A stretch of 64,000 nucleotides of DNA from Hahella ganghwensis DSM 17046 (GTDB lineage: Bacteria; Pseudomonadota; Gammaproteobacteria; Pseudomonadales; Oleiphilaceae). The stretch lies in assembly GCF_000376785.1 (NCBI RefSeq), contig NZ_AQXX01000109.1, positions 1 to 64,000 of the forward strand, written 5' to 3'. Position 1 is the stretch's first letter; each line of letters starts with the position of its first letter. The position numbers and the translations under genes are program-made. This document shows positions 1 to 7,165 of this stretch, in pieces. A model generated the notes under the pieces. The model had not been told where the DNA came from and did not search any database. It saw nothing but the letters and a program-made list of their open reading frames with translations.

Positions 1-254
1 TGCCCATCGACAATAATTGGGTGGAAAACCAGATCCGGCCTTGGGCGCTGGGTCGTTCCAACTGGTTGTTTGCCGGATCGCTGCGCAGTGGTCAGCGGGC
101 AGCGGCAGTAATGAGTCTGATCCAATCGGCCAAACTGAACGGACATGATCCCTATGCTTATCTGAAAGATGTGCTGGCGCGTCTGCCGACGCAGAAGAAC
201 AGTGCCATTGCTGAATTACTGCCTCACAACTGGAGCGGTCCGGTCAACCTGTGA
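1..254 (+). CDS. IS66-family transposase, C-terminal fragment (cut by window edge)
   Basis: This is the last ~84 residues of an IS66-type DDE transposase; the open frame enters from outside the window (codons in frame from position 3). The motif PIDNNWVENQIRP carries the conserved N-x(2)-E-x-x-IRP signature, whose Glu is the third catalytic residue of the DDE triad. ALGRSNWLFAGS and the tail SLIQSAKLNGHDPYAYLKDVL are hallmark IS66 C-terminal sequence. The stop at 252-254 lies just inside the element's right terminal repeat, as expected. I see no frameshift in the visible part, so the copy may be complete to the left. Family identity is recognised from sequence; activity cannot be judged from this fragment. 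Confidence 0.93.
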   Translation, partial: PIDNNWVENQIRPWALGRSNWLFAGSLRSGQRAAAVMSLIQSAKLNGHDPYAYLKDVLARLPTQKNSAIAELLPHNWSGPVNL

Positions 255-269
255 TAGCCGGACGCTTAC
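1..269 (+). mobile_element. Right end of an IS66-family insertion sequence
   Basis: The transposase stop is followed at 255-269 by TAGCCGGACGCTTAC. On the minus strand this reads GTAAGCGTCCGGCTA, the typical IS66 terminal inverted repeat beginning GTAAGCG. The element therefore ends at about 269. The next 8 bases (270-277, CCTCCATT) would be the target duplication expected for this family; the left copy is outside the window. Confidence 0.85.
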
Positions 270-553
270 CCTCCATTTGTGCAATGGTCTTGTTGGCAGT
301 CTGAGAAATGGCGCGCTTCTTTTTTGGCTTGCAGGCAATCGACTTGTGAAAAAACAATTATCGATTTGTTTTGCAGACAGTCGATACCCCAGAATACGTC
401 ACTTCTGACATCTTGGGTGATGGGAGTCTGTGAAGAACCAATATTGGCGTGGTGAATTGATTTTAATACCAAATGCGCTGATGCAAACTGAGAAATCAGT
501 ACAATAGAGACAGCCACTATACATTTAAAAATCAATTTCAAGTTGAGCGCCAT
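266..553 (-). pseudogene. Secreted small protein, 3' end replaced by IS66 insertion
   Basis: The frame starts at ATG 553 and encodes a clear Sec signal peptide: a basic start, a hydrophobic run (CIVAVSIVLISQF) and an ASA cleavage site near residue 26. About 65 residues follow. The frame then runs into the IS66 end and terminates at TAA (268-266), which is the TAA inside the GTAAGCG terminal repeat. The native C-terminus is therefore probably lost and the present stop is donated by the insertion element. Three Cys residues (in DCLQNK, DCLQAK and SDCQQDHC) remain. I do not recognise the family. It could still be expressed as a truncated periplasmic protein. Confidence 0.6.
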
Positions 554-668
554 TCTATTCTATATACCCTTCTATTCTATATATTGGTACAGACGTGCTC
601 ATCTTCATAGTATGCTTACTATTTCAGCTTTTCTTGATAACGATCAATTTTTCTTTACCCGGAGCGAA

Positions 669-866
669 TTATTCCTGCTTATCGTCTTCCTCGCTGCCGT
701 ACAGGAGGTCACTCAACTCTTCCGGGCTCATGTGCTTTATTCTCTCTTCGAGCTTTCTGTCATAGCTACGGTCGTTAGGATCCCAGCCTGCTTGGGCTTT
801 GCGCCGATATTGCTTTATGAACGCTCCAATATCGCCTTCTAGTTTCTTGTCTCGCTTACTTTTCAT
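669..866 (-). CDS. Small highly charged conserved hypothetical protein (65 aa)
   Basis: A 65-residue acidic/basic protein with no signal peptide or membrane segment. It contains the stretch DPNDRSYDRKLEERIKHMSPEELSDLL, which resembles a family of ~60-residue uncharacterised bacterial proteins sharing a PNDRxYDRxxE...M.PEEL.xLL pattern. The ATG at 866 follows a good ribosome site (AGAGGAAC) with normal spacing, which supports a real gene and this start. It is the first intact gene after the IS66 end and lies on the minus strand like the rest of the island. Function is unknown; a small cytoplasmic helical protein is likely. Confidence 0.65.
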   Translation of the reverse strand: MKSKRDKKLEGDIGAFIKQYRRKAQAGWDPNDRSYDRKLEERIKHMSPEELSDLLYGSEEDDKQE

Positions 867-973
867 GTTCCTCTATACATTTAAAATCAGACTTTGAGTG
901 CCGGTATTAACGGGGTAGCACCCGTCCTAACTTTAATATCTCTTGGCCTTTCAACACTCGCGAAAGCTTAACC

Positions 974-1495
974 TTACCAATTAATATTCTTTCCATATCG
1001 CTGATACTGATGATGATTTGAATATAGTAGTGAGTTTCTATTAGCTCTTACAAATTGCTGTAAAAGCTCGCCCAGATTATCTTCATATTTATAAAACTCC
1101 GCATCCAGCTGGTCTAAATCGGATTGGTAATTTTCATCGTTTTCAAAAGGTTCAAGTTGCTTCCATCTTTTTTCCCGGTTAGCAGAGGGTCTTGATTCTG
1201 GAAACCAACGCATGGCCTTTTCAAGCAATATGGCAGACTTGTCAGCCCCAATCTTCTTTAGACTTTCAAGGATTTCTAAACAATGATCTCCTAATGAGTT
1301 AAAAAATAGTTGATCAAACCCTCCATTATGAACTTCACCGTCAAAACACCACAAAAGGTAGACCAGTCTAGCGTCTGGTCCTAGTCTTTCCAGGTATACG
1401 GTATTGCCATCGCTACCAGCGAAGACAATTTCAAGGCATACATTGAACACTTCCGAAGCAGGCTCATCATAATGGGAAAAATCAGCAAATTTCAC
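974..1495 (-). CDS. DUF4375 (DMP19-like) domain protein
   Basis: The central motif GEVHNGGFDQLFFNSLGD (H/DNGGF-x-QFF-N) is the signature of the DUF4375/DMP19-like family: small cytoplasmic proteins common in toxin-immunity clusters and cassette arrays. The remainder is predicted helical and acidic. The frame stays open to a TTG at 1537, but the stretch 1537-1521 is integron-site-like (GGCGGGCGTTAGGAT on the minus strand), so the GTG at 1495 is the preferred start (about 173 aa). A short GAGTGGAC direct repeat precedes it. There is no clear Shine-Dalgarno, as is usual for cassette genes. Family call is fairly secure; biological role is unknown. Confidence 0.72.
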   Translation of the reverse strand: MKFADFSHYDEPASEVFNVCLEIVFAGSDGNTVYLERLGPDARLVYLLWCFDGEVHNGGFDQLFFNSLGDHCLEILESLKKIGADKSAILLEKAMRWFPESRPSANREKRWKQLEPFENDENYQSDLDQLDAEFYKYEDNLGELLQQFVRANRNSLLYSNHHQYQRYGKNINW

Positions 1496-1537
1496 TCGTC
1501 CACTCGTCCACTCGTTGTAAATCCTAACGCCCGCCAA

Positions 1538-1933
1538 ACAGGAGTCATTTTTTGCATTAGCGAAAAGTTTGCTTTCACCTGTAACCTATTCTTATTCACT
1601 GTCAGTTATCACTCATATTCAAGTTCAGAGTATATCTCCTCGCTTACTTGCCTCAGATATTTCTGGGCTTTTATAAGCTACAATTATCGGAAGTTGGGAC
1701 ATTCATCAATGTTCAGTTTTTGGATGTCCTATTTACCAACTTAATCCCCATTTTAAATTAAACCGTTTGATAACGACTTCGTCGATTAATCTAGGGGTTT
1801 TCTGATTTTCATAGCCTCATCTCGTCTTCAATCTTGTATCCAGGTGTTTCTTTATATTCAAATAACACCAGCAATACTCGTTAAAGTGAAGCTCCGCGAA
1901 GATTCGATTCGCGTGTTTGAAATTTTAATATAG
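1538..1933. other. Intergenic region with one copy of the 44-bp dispersed repeat
   Basis: No convincing gene; the plus-strand frame at 1472-1744 lacks a ribosome site and has skewed composition. The region holds a repeat copy at 1686-1730 and, at its left edge, the GCGGGCGTTAGGAT motif (minus strand) reminiscent of the 3' end of an integron attC site. Confidence 0.5.
1686..1730 (+). repeat. 44-bp dispersed repeat, copy 1
   Basis: Diverged copy: the right part (GTTTTTGGATGTCCT-like) is intact and the left arm reads CGGAAGTTGGGACATTC. It shares the trailing ATTTACCA with copy 2. Confidence 0.6.
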
Positions 1934-2347
1934 CTAACCACAATGCTCTCTAGCTTCTTGCTCGGATCTTACTTCAACTCCATTGCAGTAATAGTAGGGC
2001 ATTATGCAATCGAGATACTTACGGCCATATTGCTTGGATGCTTCCTTGTTGTCGATAAAGTCAGGTAATTCGCTATAAAACTTTCTGCTGCAACTATTTG
2101 ATTTTACATATATATCGTCTTTACAACGTTTCTCAGTAGTATTATAACTGTCTTCAGCGTGTTTACAGGAATTAATAGCAACTTCAGTCCACAAATCATA
2201 GAAGCGCTCTTTTGGAATTGGATTTGAAGCCGAGTCTTGAAGTGTGTATTCATTGCTTCCCTTTGCGTCATAGTAATAGTATGCTGCGCCAGCAATAATT
2301 ATTATAACCACCAACTTTTTCAATTTCTTCTCCGTAGTTTTATACAT
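1934..2347 (-). CDS. Membrane-anchored Cys-rich hypothetical protein
   Basis: A 137-residue protein with a basic N-terminus (KKLKK), one hydrophobic anchor at about residues 11-25 (LVVIIIIAGAAYYYY) and a polar exported domain. The exported part has seven Cys residues (NSCKHAED, KRCKDD, NSCSRKF, LDCIMPYYYCNG, EHCG), so periplasmic disulfides are likely. I do not recognise the family. The start ATG at 2347 is used. Downstream lies copy 1 of the 44-bp repeat. Upstream, the previous gene's TAA sits inside ACCTAAC, an integron-like motif, only ~60 bp away. That is a typical cassette spacing. Confidence 0.6.
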   Translation of the reverse strand: MYKTTEKKLKKLVVIIIIAGAAYYYYDAKGSNEYTLQDSASNPIPKERFYDLWTEVAINSCKHAEDSYNTTEKRCKDDIYVKSNSCSRKFYSELPDFIDNKEASKQYGRKYLDCIMPYYYCNGVEVRSEQEAREHCG

Positions 2348-2404
2348 GGCAACAATTTAAATGCCGTATTACAATCCAAAAGGCGTTCCAACAACCTACG
2401 CTTG

Positions 2405-2689
2405 TTAGGTGTTATCGGCATTAACTAGCTTCTCAAATCGATCCCCAAATTTTTCACCATACCTCTCATCGACCTTTTTTATACTTTCAATAGCTTTATC
2501 TATATCGAAATCGTCTGGACGATTCTCAATTATTGCTAATGCCTCATTGTGCAATGCGTTCGCCAAATGTGCAGAGATGGCCTCGCACAACATATTTTTA
2601 TCAGTACTGCCGAGATGATCACTTAGCAATAGGCGCAATTCATAAACAGCCTGTGCAAGAATTTTTATTTTTGCATCCTTTTTATCCAT
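2405..2689 (-). CDS. Hypothetical small helical protein
   Basis: A 94-residue protein starting at ATG 2689 (the frame is open to a TTG at 2704, which is less likely). It is almost entirely alpha-helical by eye, acidic at the C-terminus, and has no signal or membrane segment. No known family is recognised. The stop codon TAA (2407-2405) is embedded in ACACCTAACAAGCG on the coding strand. This matches the RYYYAAC pattern at which integron cassette genes often end. Its neighbours are similar small orphans in the same direction. Short length and lack of homology make the call moderate. Confidence 0.5.
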   Translation of the reverse strand: MDKKDAKIKILAQAVYELRLLLSDHLGSTDKNMLCEAISAHLANALHNEALAIIENRPDDFDIDKAIESIKKVDERYGEKFGDRFEKLVNADNT

Positions 2690-2818
2690 AACTACCCCGA
2701 TCAAGAAACATAGCGCTTCGAGTTAGAAACACACATTAGACTCATCGCCATATATTGTTTGCAGCCCCAACTAATTTAGTTCCTCTAAATCAATTGGATA
2801 AAGATGAAATGGACCATA

Positions 2819-3100
2819 TCAATAACCGCCATCGCTCAGAAGATTATTAAGGTCCTTTTCCTCAGGGTATCCCTCTTCAGGCTGTAGCTCTGAAAATTCA
2901 TCTTCTTCAATCTTGTACGCTGCACTTACATCAACCGGCTTGTACAGATTCGAAATCAGATGCCTTTCGGTACTTTCAATCGCTGACTTGATATCCCTCT
3001 CGCGAAGGTAGACGCTTACAAATGCTCCCCCGCAATCTGAGGGTAACTGAGTACCTTCCATATGGGTGATCTCTACATCAACCCGATAAACAAATGCCAT
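2819..3100 (-). CDS. Hypothetical protein, acidic C-terminus
   Basis: A 93-residue cytoplasmic protein opening MAFVYRVDVEITHMEGTQLP and ending in an acidic tail (EEGYPEEKDLNNLLSDGGY). The N-terminal beta-rich part with VSVYLRERDIKSAIESTERHLI suggests a small alpha/beta fold, but I cannot name a family. The ATG at 3100 is preceded by GATGGAAGAGAA, a reasonable ribosome site. Upstream at about 3137-3123 the coding strand reads AGCTGGGCGTTAGAAG, like the 3' end of an attC site. It may be an immunity-type or cassette protein; this is inference from context only. Confidence 0.55.
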   Translation of the reverse strand: MAFVYRVDVEITHMEGTQLPSDCGGAFVSVYLRERDIKSAIESTERHLISNLYKPVDVSAAYKIEEDEFSELQPEEGYPEEKDLNNLLSDGGY

Positions 3101-3406
3101 TTCTCTTCCATCGCAAGTTCTTACTTCTAACGCCCAGCTTTACAGTTTACCTGCATCTGCGACATGTTAACTATTTTTCTTGGCATACCAATGCTGATAC
3201 CAATCATCGTCGTATGGTTCATTTGGACAAAATGAAAAGACGGAATTTGGAACATCCATTAAGTTCCGTTTTTGAGGGACCCATTTACCACTCCATCAAA
3301 TTCATCAGGAAACTTGATAGAAGATTCAAGCCTCACTTCTTTCAATTCTGAGATAAACCGACTTATTTCACTAGTTAGCCCTGGAATTAGGTAGATAAAA
3401 TACGCT
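3101..3406. other. Intergenic region with repeat copy 2
   Basis: Contains the 44-bp repeat at 3239-3282 and the attC-like GGGCGTTAG motif near 3130. The minus frame 3259-3468 overlaps the DUF6559 3' end and runs into the repeat, so it is not accepted as a gene. Confidence 0.45.
3239..3282 (+). repeat. 44-bp dispersed repeat, copy 2
   Basis: The left arms are well conserved (GACGGAATTTGGAACATCC, AAGTTCCGTTTTT) but the last arm is altered (GAGGGACCC instead of GGATGTCCT). It has the same orientation as the other copies. Confidence 0.6.
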
Positions 3407-3784
3407 TCAAGTTCCGTCACCACCGCTAAATCCGTCCCCAAAATCGTTACCTGAAGACAGTCCGCCATCTATTGCACCACCACTTGCAGCTGTTACGATT
3501 GCTATATTGAAGCTTACTGCTCTGGCCGTTGCGTAGTCCACGACCATCGATTGAGGACGATTAGTAGTGCTCTTTTCATACTCGTCTTTAGTACAATACA
3601 GCGCAATGGCGTAAAAAAGATATTTGTCATTTAGCTTTAACAAATTTGCTGTATCGGTAACTTCCTTCGACGTATAGACCCTCTTCTTACCGTACCTTTC
3701 CCTCAGCACAGGGCCAAGCGATGTCACATGCTTTTTGATCGCTCGTTTTCTGAGTAACACGCTAAAAAAATTCACTAGGAACAT
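3407..3784 (-). CDS. DUF6559-like small protein
   Basis: A 125-residue protein beginning MFLVNFFSVLLRKRAIKKHV. The pattern RAIKKHVTSLGPVLRERYGKK...YTSKEV...LLKLNDKYLFYAIALYC resembles the family annotated DUF6559 (small proteins with an R-YG-x-x-YY...L-x-YAxAxYC core). The C-terminus is Gly/Ser-rich and probably disordered (GGAIDGGLSSGNDFGDGFSGGDG). The N-terminal hydrophobic stretch is too short and too charged for a certain signal. It lies in the minus-strand island with repeat copies on both sides. The function of the family is not known; the family match is from memory of the motif and is moderately sure. Confidence 0.55.
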   Translation of the reverse strand: MFLVNFFSVLLRKRAIKKHVTSLGPVLRERYGKKRVYTSKEVTDTANLLKLNDKYLFYAIALYCTKDEYEKSTTNRPQSMVVDYATARAVSFNIAIVTAASGGAIDGGLSSGNDFGDGFSGGDGT

Positions 3785-4188
3785 TCCTTTTATCGGCTGT
3801 ATCTGGGTTCTCGAAAATTGACTTACGTACTATATGGTTATGTTTTCACATGACAGCACAAGTGCCAAATCATTCACAAACAATTCAACCAACCTTGATA
3901 CCATATCCCTTTGACGCCACTATTCGAGTGCTCTGATAGCAACAATCGTCATTACTCTACCGAAACGCCTGGCCACTGCAGACAGTATAGTAACGGTGGT
4001 CAGAGTGCGAGATATGCAACTCTCCGGCGTGAGTTATCCTTGAGCCCTGATACTGGATTGTTAAACGGCCTCAAGACTTTGGAGCTATGATCCGCCAATA
4101 TGTTTTGGATGTCCTAATTCCTAGCTGGCGAGCGGAACAAGGTCCGCCCCAACATTTTGGGGCGATACAGCCCAGCATTGTCAGTATT
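3785..4188. other. Intergenic region with partial repeat copy and a GC hairpin
   Basis: No gene is supported. It holds a partial copy of the dispersed repeat (4102-4120, TTTTGGATGTCCTAATTCC). A perfect 8-bp hairpin follows, CGCCCCAA-CATT-TTGGGGCG at 4145-4164, just downstream of the DUF4288-like gene. No U-tract follows on the minus strand, so it is a weak terminator at best. Confidence 0.45.
4102..4120 (+). repeat. 44-bp dispersed repeat, partial copy 3
   Basis: Only the right arm TTTTGGATGTCCTAATTCC remains; the left arms are lost. Confidence 0.4.
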
Positions 4189-4608
4189 TCACCTAAACCC
4201 TGCCAATTCAGAATTAAGAAAATTAATCCTTAGATCACTTTCGTTTTCGAAGCACTTACCCAGTATGTTGTCAGCAAGTTCTTCATCTTTTAATACTTTT
4301 AAAACCAGATAGGTGTTTGAAAAAACTTCTATATTTACTGGCACTGAATCACATGGCTCATAGGCAACACTTTCTCCTGTGAAATACCAGCTTACCTCTT
4401 GCCCAAATGGATTGATATAAACGTCAGAAACGTATTCTTCGGCTTCCTTTTCTGCTCGCTCAATTGCTTCATCGAATGATCTTGCCTTAAAGGTAACAAC
4501 CCTCTCCTCAACCATATCAAATTCGTCTGAATCCCCCCCACTCCTCGAATAGGGCTCTCCCTTTGTTCGGGTACGATAGATAGTTTTTACTGCAAATGTT
4601 TTCCACAT
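4189..4608 (-). CDS. DUF4288-like protein
   Basis: About 139 residues from ATG 4608 (a GTG two codons earlier is possible). The arrangement WKTFAVKTIYRTRTKGEP...EERVVTFKARSFDEAIERAEKEAEEYV matches the DUF4288 pattern: a beta strand, an E-rich 'ERVV.FKA.SFDEAIEKAE' segment, then an alternating strand region with a W (EVSWYFTG). DUF4288 proteins occur in polymorphic-toxin immunity arrays and integron cassettes; function is unresolved. It is cytoplasmic, with no signal or membrane segment. It lies in line with the other minus-strand island genes. Confidence 0.6.
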   Translation of the reverse strand: MWKTFAVKTIYRTRTKGEPYSRSGGDSDEFDMVEERVVTFKARSFDEAIERAEKEAEEYVSDVYINPFGQEVSWYFTGESVAYEPCDSVPVNIEVFSNTYLVLKVLKDEELADNILGKCFENESDLRINFLNSELAGFR

Positions 4609-4684
4609 ACTCACTAATTGCCGTCACGTAGGTAAAGGGCGTAAACAAGCCCCCTTTAAAATTCTTTTTAGTGTTTACCACACA

Positions 4685-5125
4685 CTAAGTGTACTTAAGC
4701 TGCATACTTTCAAATTGAACCTGGAGCTCAATGCCGCTAGAAAATAACATTCGATGCTCAAATTCAGATTCCATTACTTCAATTTCGTGATAACCCAAGT
4801 CTCCGTATCCAAACGTCCCTGGGAGACCTTTTTTAGCGTCTGATATACTTTTATAAGAGGTAACACCTAAATACTTTATAATGACTTCACGTAGACTACC
4901 TTTATCGTCGCCTGCATAAATCAACAAATGCAACAATCTATTCTTAATATCTAAATCTACTTCCCTTAGCTCACCATCATGAATGTATATCTCATTATAT
5001 AGCTTCATATATGCCTCAGGGATCTGACCGGCATATTCCTTTACATAAGCATCATAGGTGTCTAATGGGTCTTGTCCCTCTAGCTCCTGAATTCCATTCC
5101 ACCAATCCAATGTAAAATATTTCAT
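4685..5125 (-). CDS. Hypothetical protein, DUF4085/immunity-like
   Basis: A 146-residue soluble protein. The start MKYFTLDWWNGIQ recalls the M-x-YFTxEWYE opening of DUF4085-type proteins. The C-terminal segment GYGDLGYHEIEVMESEFEHRMLFSSGIELQVQFESM resembles the strand-rich ends of several immunity-protein families. I cannot assign a family firmly. The ATG at 5125 is preceded 13 nt upstream by GTTAGAT on the coding strand, an exact GTTRRRY integron core motif. The next upstream intergenic stretch is similar to the one before the GFA-like gene. Confidence 0.6.
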   Translation of the reverse strand: MKYFTLDWWNGIQELEGQDPLDTYDAYVKEYAGQIPEAYMKLYNEIYIHDGELREVDLDIKNRLLHLLIYAGDDKGSLREVIIKYLGVTSYKSISDAKKGLPGTFGYGDLGYHEIEVMESEFEHRMLFSSGIELQVQFESMQLKYT

Positions 5126-5293
5126 AGAAAGCCACTTAATCTAACAATTTCATATCTCAGAGGCGCGCACTTCCCAATGTGAAGACTTCGAAGATACCCT
5201 CCTCCCACCAATTCCACTGAACAAAGCCCCAGAAATAAAAACTTTCTTTAACGAAAAGCCGTGCGTACACAGTTGCCAACTGTCCACACACGC
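5126..5293 (-). repeat. attC-like intergenic site A (shares blocks with site B)
   Basis: The coding strand ends in TTGTTAGAT just before the next gene. Internal arms AGGCGTGTG and GTGCGCGCCT can pair imperfectly. A block AAGACTTCGAAGATACCCTC (plus strand, about 5192-5211) recurs as AAGACTTCGAAAATACCCTC in the gap 5756-6001, and a second shared block (AAAAGCCGTGCG versus AAAAACCGTACG) follows in both. The size and foldability fit an integron recombination site, but a matching RYYYAAC 5' core is not evident. Confidence 0.35.
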
Positions 5294-5755
5294 CTAACCG
5301 CGGCCTTCAATTAGTTGGGCTGAAGCCGAATGGCTATCCGCATGATTATTAATCCTAATTGGCGCCATGTGAAGGCCGAAAACAATTGAAAAATTCCTTT
5401 TATAGTTGCGAAAAAAAATCATATAACCAGTGTAATAAGGCTCCTCAAACTCCTCAGGTCTACCGTAGTGATTAATAAACCAATCGAGCTTCTCTGCTTT
5501 CTGTTTCTCGTTCCGATTAAACTGATCTGTCAAATAGTTTACGTAGGAAATTTTCTCACCAGTAAAGCCAACATGAATACGTGTTTCTTTGTTTTCAGAT
5601 ACGTAGGTAAAATCCACTTTTTTTTCATCCGAAGCTTCGATCTTTTCTACAGAGGAAAACGCCGAAAGAGCTTTTAAGACATCTTCAGGTGAAGCATCCA
5701 GTTCGATAACTGGAAACTTTGGCTTAAAGCTTTTCTCTTTAAAGAACGAAAACAT
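5294..5755 (-). CDS. Hypothetical cytoplasmic protein (153 aa)
   Basis: A soluble alpha/beta-looking protein with no recognised family. Visible features are a helical N-terminal part (ASPEDVLKALSAF), a strand-rich middle (KKVDFTYVSENKETRIHVGF), a charged helix (NRNEKQKAEKLDWFINHYG), then aromatic strands (YYTGYMIFFRNYKRNFSIVFGLHM). On the coding strand GTTAGGC lies 7 nt before the ATG at 5755, and the stop codon TAG lies in GGTTAGGC. Both are integron-core-like positions. It is probably a cassette gene in the island. No function is proposed. Confidence 0.6.
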   Translation of the reverse strand: MFSFFKEKSFKPKFPVIELDASPEDVLKALSAFSSVEKIEASDEKKVDFTYVSENKETRIHVGFTGEKISYVNYLTDQFNRNEKQKAEKLDWFINHYGRPEEFEEPYYTGYMIFFRNYKRNFSIVFGLHMAPIRINNHADSHSASAQLIEGRG

Positions 5756-6001
5756 TTTTCTGCCTAACCTTTGTGCATTGCACCTGCACGTATATCAATT
5801 TCAAGACTTCGAAAATACCCTCTCATGACCTTCCCCCTCTGACTACAGTATAAAAGTCCAGGAAAGTTGAAGAACTCATTTACCAAAAACCGTACGAGTT
5901 CTTGTCATTTTAACGGTCAAACAGACGGAATTTGGGACATCCATCAAGTTCCGTTTTTGGATGTCCTAGTCACCTTATTCGCCTATTCACCAGTGTTAAT
6001 T
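5756..6001 (-). repeat. attC-like intergenic site B plus 44-bp repeat copy
   Basis: This 246-bp gap holds the best copy of the dispersed 44-bp repeat (5924-5967). It also has the shared blocks AAGACTTCGAAAATACCCTC (about 5802-5821) and AAAAACCGTACG, and ends with GTTAGGC (5769-5763, coding strand) right before the next ATG. Within it GTGCAATGCAC is a short perfect palindrome. No gene is present. Confidence 0.35.
5924..5967 (+). repeat. 44-bp dispersed repeat, best copy 4
   Basis: It carries four short arms in the order ACGGAA, GGACATCCA, TTCCGT, TGGATGTCC. The first pairs with the third and the second with the fourth, so the pairings interleave (A-B-A'-B'). It resembles REP-like palindromic units associated with RAYT transposases, but no such transposase is in the window. 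Confidence 0.6.
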
Positions 6002-6463
6002 TTATTCTTGTTTCTGTGCATATTTCTGGAGTAATTCCGGAAACGTCTCCTGCGGTGGAAATTTGCAAAAACTATGCTCTGCACCAGTAGTCGCCCAGGC
6101 CAGCTTTTCATCCGTGTAAGTCTCTATAAATGGCTTGTAGGTTTGAGAATCCTCTAGCATCATTGAGCGTACATTGACAAAATCATCCATGCCTTCGGGG
6201 CGCGTGAATAACCAACTCATACAATGCGCACAGAAATAGTGGCGCGTCCGCCCATGCAGCCCACCAATCACAGGGGCTCCTGAAATGATCGAGAAGGCTG
6301 TACTCGGAAATAGCGAACTCAGGCTAAACGCGCTTGATGTCATCTGCTGACACCCGGTGCAGTGACAGGCCATTGTGATCAGGGGGGTTGCACTAACTTC
6401 AAATTCTACCTGCCCGCAACGGCAGTGACCTTTAACCTTCTGCGATTTTCCGTTCACCATCAT
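6002..6463 (-). CDS. GFA-family (glutathione-dependent formaldehyde-activating-like) zinc protein
   Basis: A 153-residue member of the GFA/CENP-V fold. Zinc-ligand Cys motifs are visible: [12 protein letters not shown] near residues 13-24, then [15 protein letters not shown] near 34-48, and [12 protein letters not shown] near 75-86. Family members bind zinc and the best-known one handles S-hydroxymethylglutathione, but most have no proven substrate. A ribosome site GGAAAAAG precedes the tandem ATG-ATG at 6463. GFA proteins are frequent cargo of integron cassette arrays, consistent with the surroundings. The fold call is secure, the reaction is not. Confidence 0.85.
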   Translation of the reverse strand: MMVNGKSQKVKGHCRCGQVEFEVSATPLITMACHCTGCQQMTSSAFSLSSLFPSTAFSIISGAPVIGGLHGRTRHYFCAHCMSWLFTRPEGMDDFVNVRSMMLEDSQTYKPFIETYTDEKLAWATTGAEHSFCKFPPQETFPELLQKYAQKQE

Positions 6464-6609
6464 CTTTTTCCAAATTCAATATCGTTAGAGCTTTATACAT
6501 TCCAAAGCTAATAATTCCAGGCATATCACTTAATGGAGCAGGTATTTCACAGTTAACACCTAGTTCATGAATTCAAACGCGCCTTGCCTGAATATTCTGC
6601 AACGTCTGG

Positions 6610-6987
6610 TTAGACATCTTGATTGCTTCGATACTCATCAAGCAGTTTATAGAATAATTCAACTGATTCTTTGTGCTGTTCAAAAGATATACTCTCGGCA
6701 TAACCTTCCCACTTCACTTCATGAGGATTATCCCCCACTGAGATAGCTAACACTAAGTTTCCCCAGCCAAAGGAGGAAGGTCGGCAACCATGTTTCCGGG
6801 CGGCCCATTCAAAAAAACCGCCAAAACCAGGTGAAGCTATATCTACCGCTCCAACACCATCCATTGCCATTTGATAGCCACACAAGAATGTATTCAAGCT
6901 TGCCAGTGATACTTCGCCAGTATACATGCCAGGACGTTTTCTGATTTTATCCAACACATCGAAAATGTTATATGTTAGCTCACCCAT
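6610..6987 (-). CDS. Conserved hypothetical protein with IRKRPGMYTG motif
   Basis: About 125 residues from ATG 6987. The frame is open to a TTG at 7014, but GTTAGGT (exact GTTRRRY) lies only 6 nt upstream of the ATG, so the ATG is chosen. The N-terminal segment FDVLDKIRKRPGMYTGEVSLASLNTFLCGYQMAM is recognisable from uncharacterised small proteins found in cassette arrays and immunity clusters (pattern IRKRPGMYIG...L..FL.GY). The IRKRPGMYIG string also occurs in GyrB-type ATPases, but the ATPase fold is absent here. The TAA stop lies in GTCTAAC, an exact RYYYAAC. No function is known. Confidence 0.65.
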   Translation of the reverse strand: MGELTYNIFDVLDKIRKRPGMYTGEVSLASLNTFLCGYQMAMDGVGAVDIASPGFGGFFEWAARKHGCRPSSFGWGNLVLAISVGDNPHEVKWEGYAESISFEQHKESVELFYKLLDEYRSNQDV

Positions 6988-7165
6988 TGATATACCTAAC
7001 GATTCTGTAGACAAACCTTAGCAAATCAGTTCTCCCCACAGACTCTCCCTAATGGTTAGTTTTCCCAATTTTGCCCTATGTGTATTCACCCCAGGCAATC
7101 ATCCGTTCCAGGTCCGGCGCTACGTCCGGACCAGAAGGTGCACACCTAGCCGCAGACTTCAATTA

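Noticed and set aside
1472-1744. A 90-residue plus-strand frame
   Set aside because: Antisense to the DUF4375 gene start and passing through a repeat copy, with no ribosome site.
3259-3468. A 69-residue minus-strand frame after the DUF6559-like gene
   Set aside because: It overlaps the real gene's end, has no independent ribosome site and runs into the dispersed repeat.
4145-4164. GC hairpin CGCCCCAA/TTGGGGCG as a strong terminator
   Set aside because: No U-tract on the minus strand; kept only as a note in the intergenic entry.
1686-5967. The 44-bp repeats as a CRISPR array
   Set aside because: Copies are 860-1840 bp apart with genes between, so spacing is wrong and no cas gene is present.
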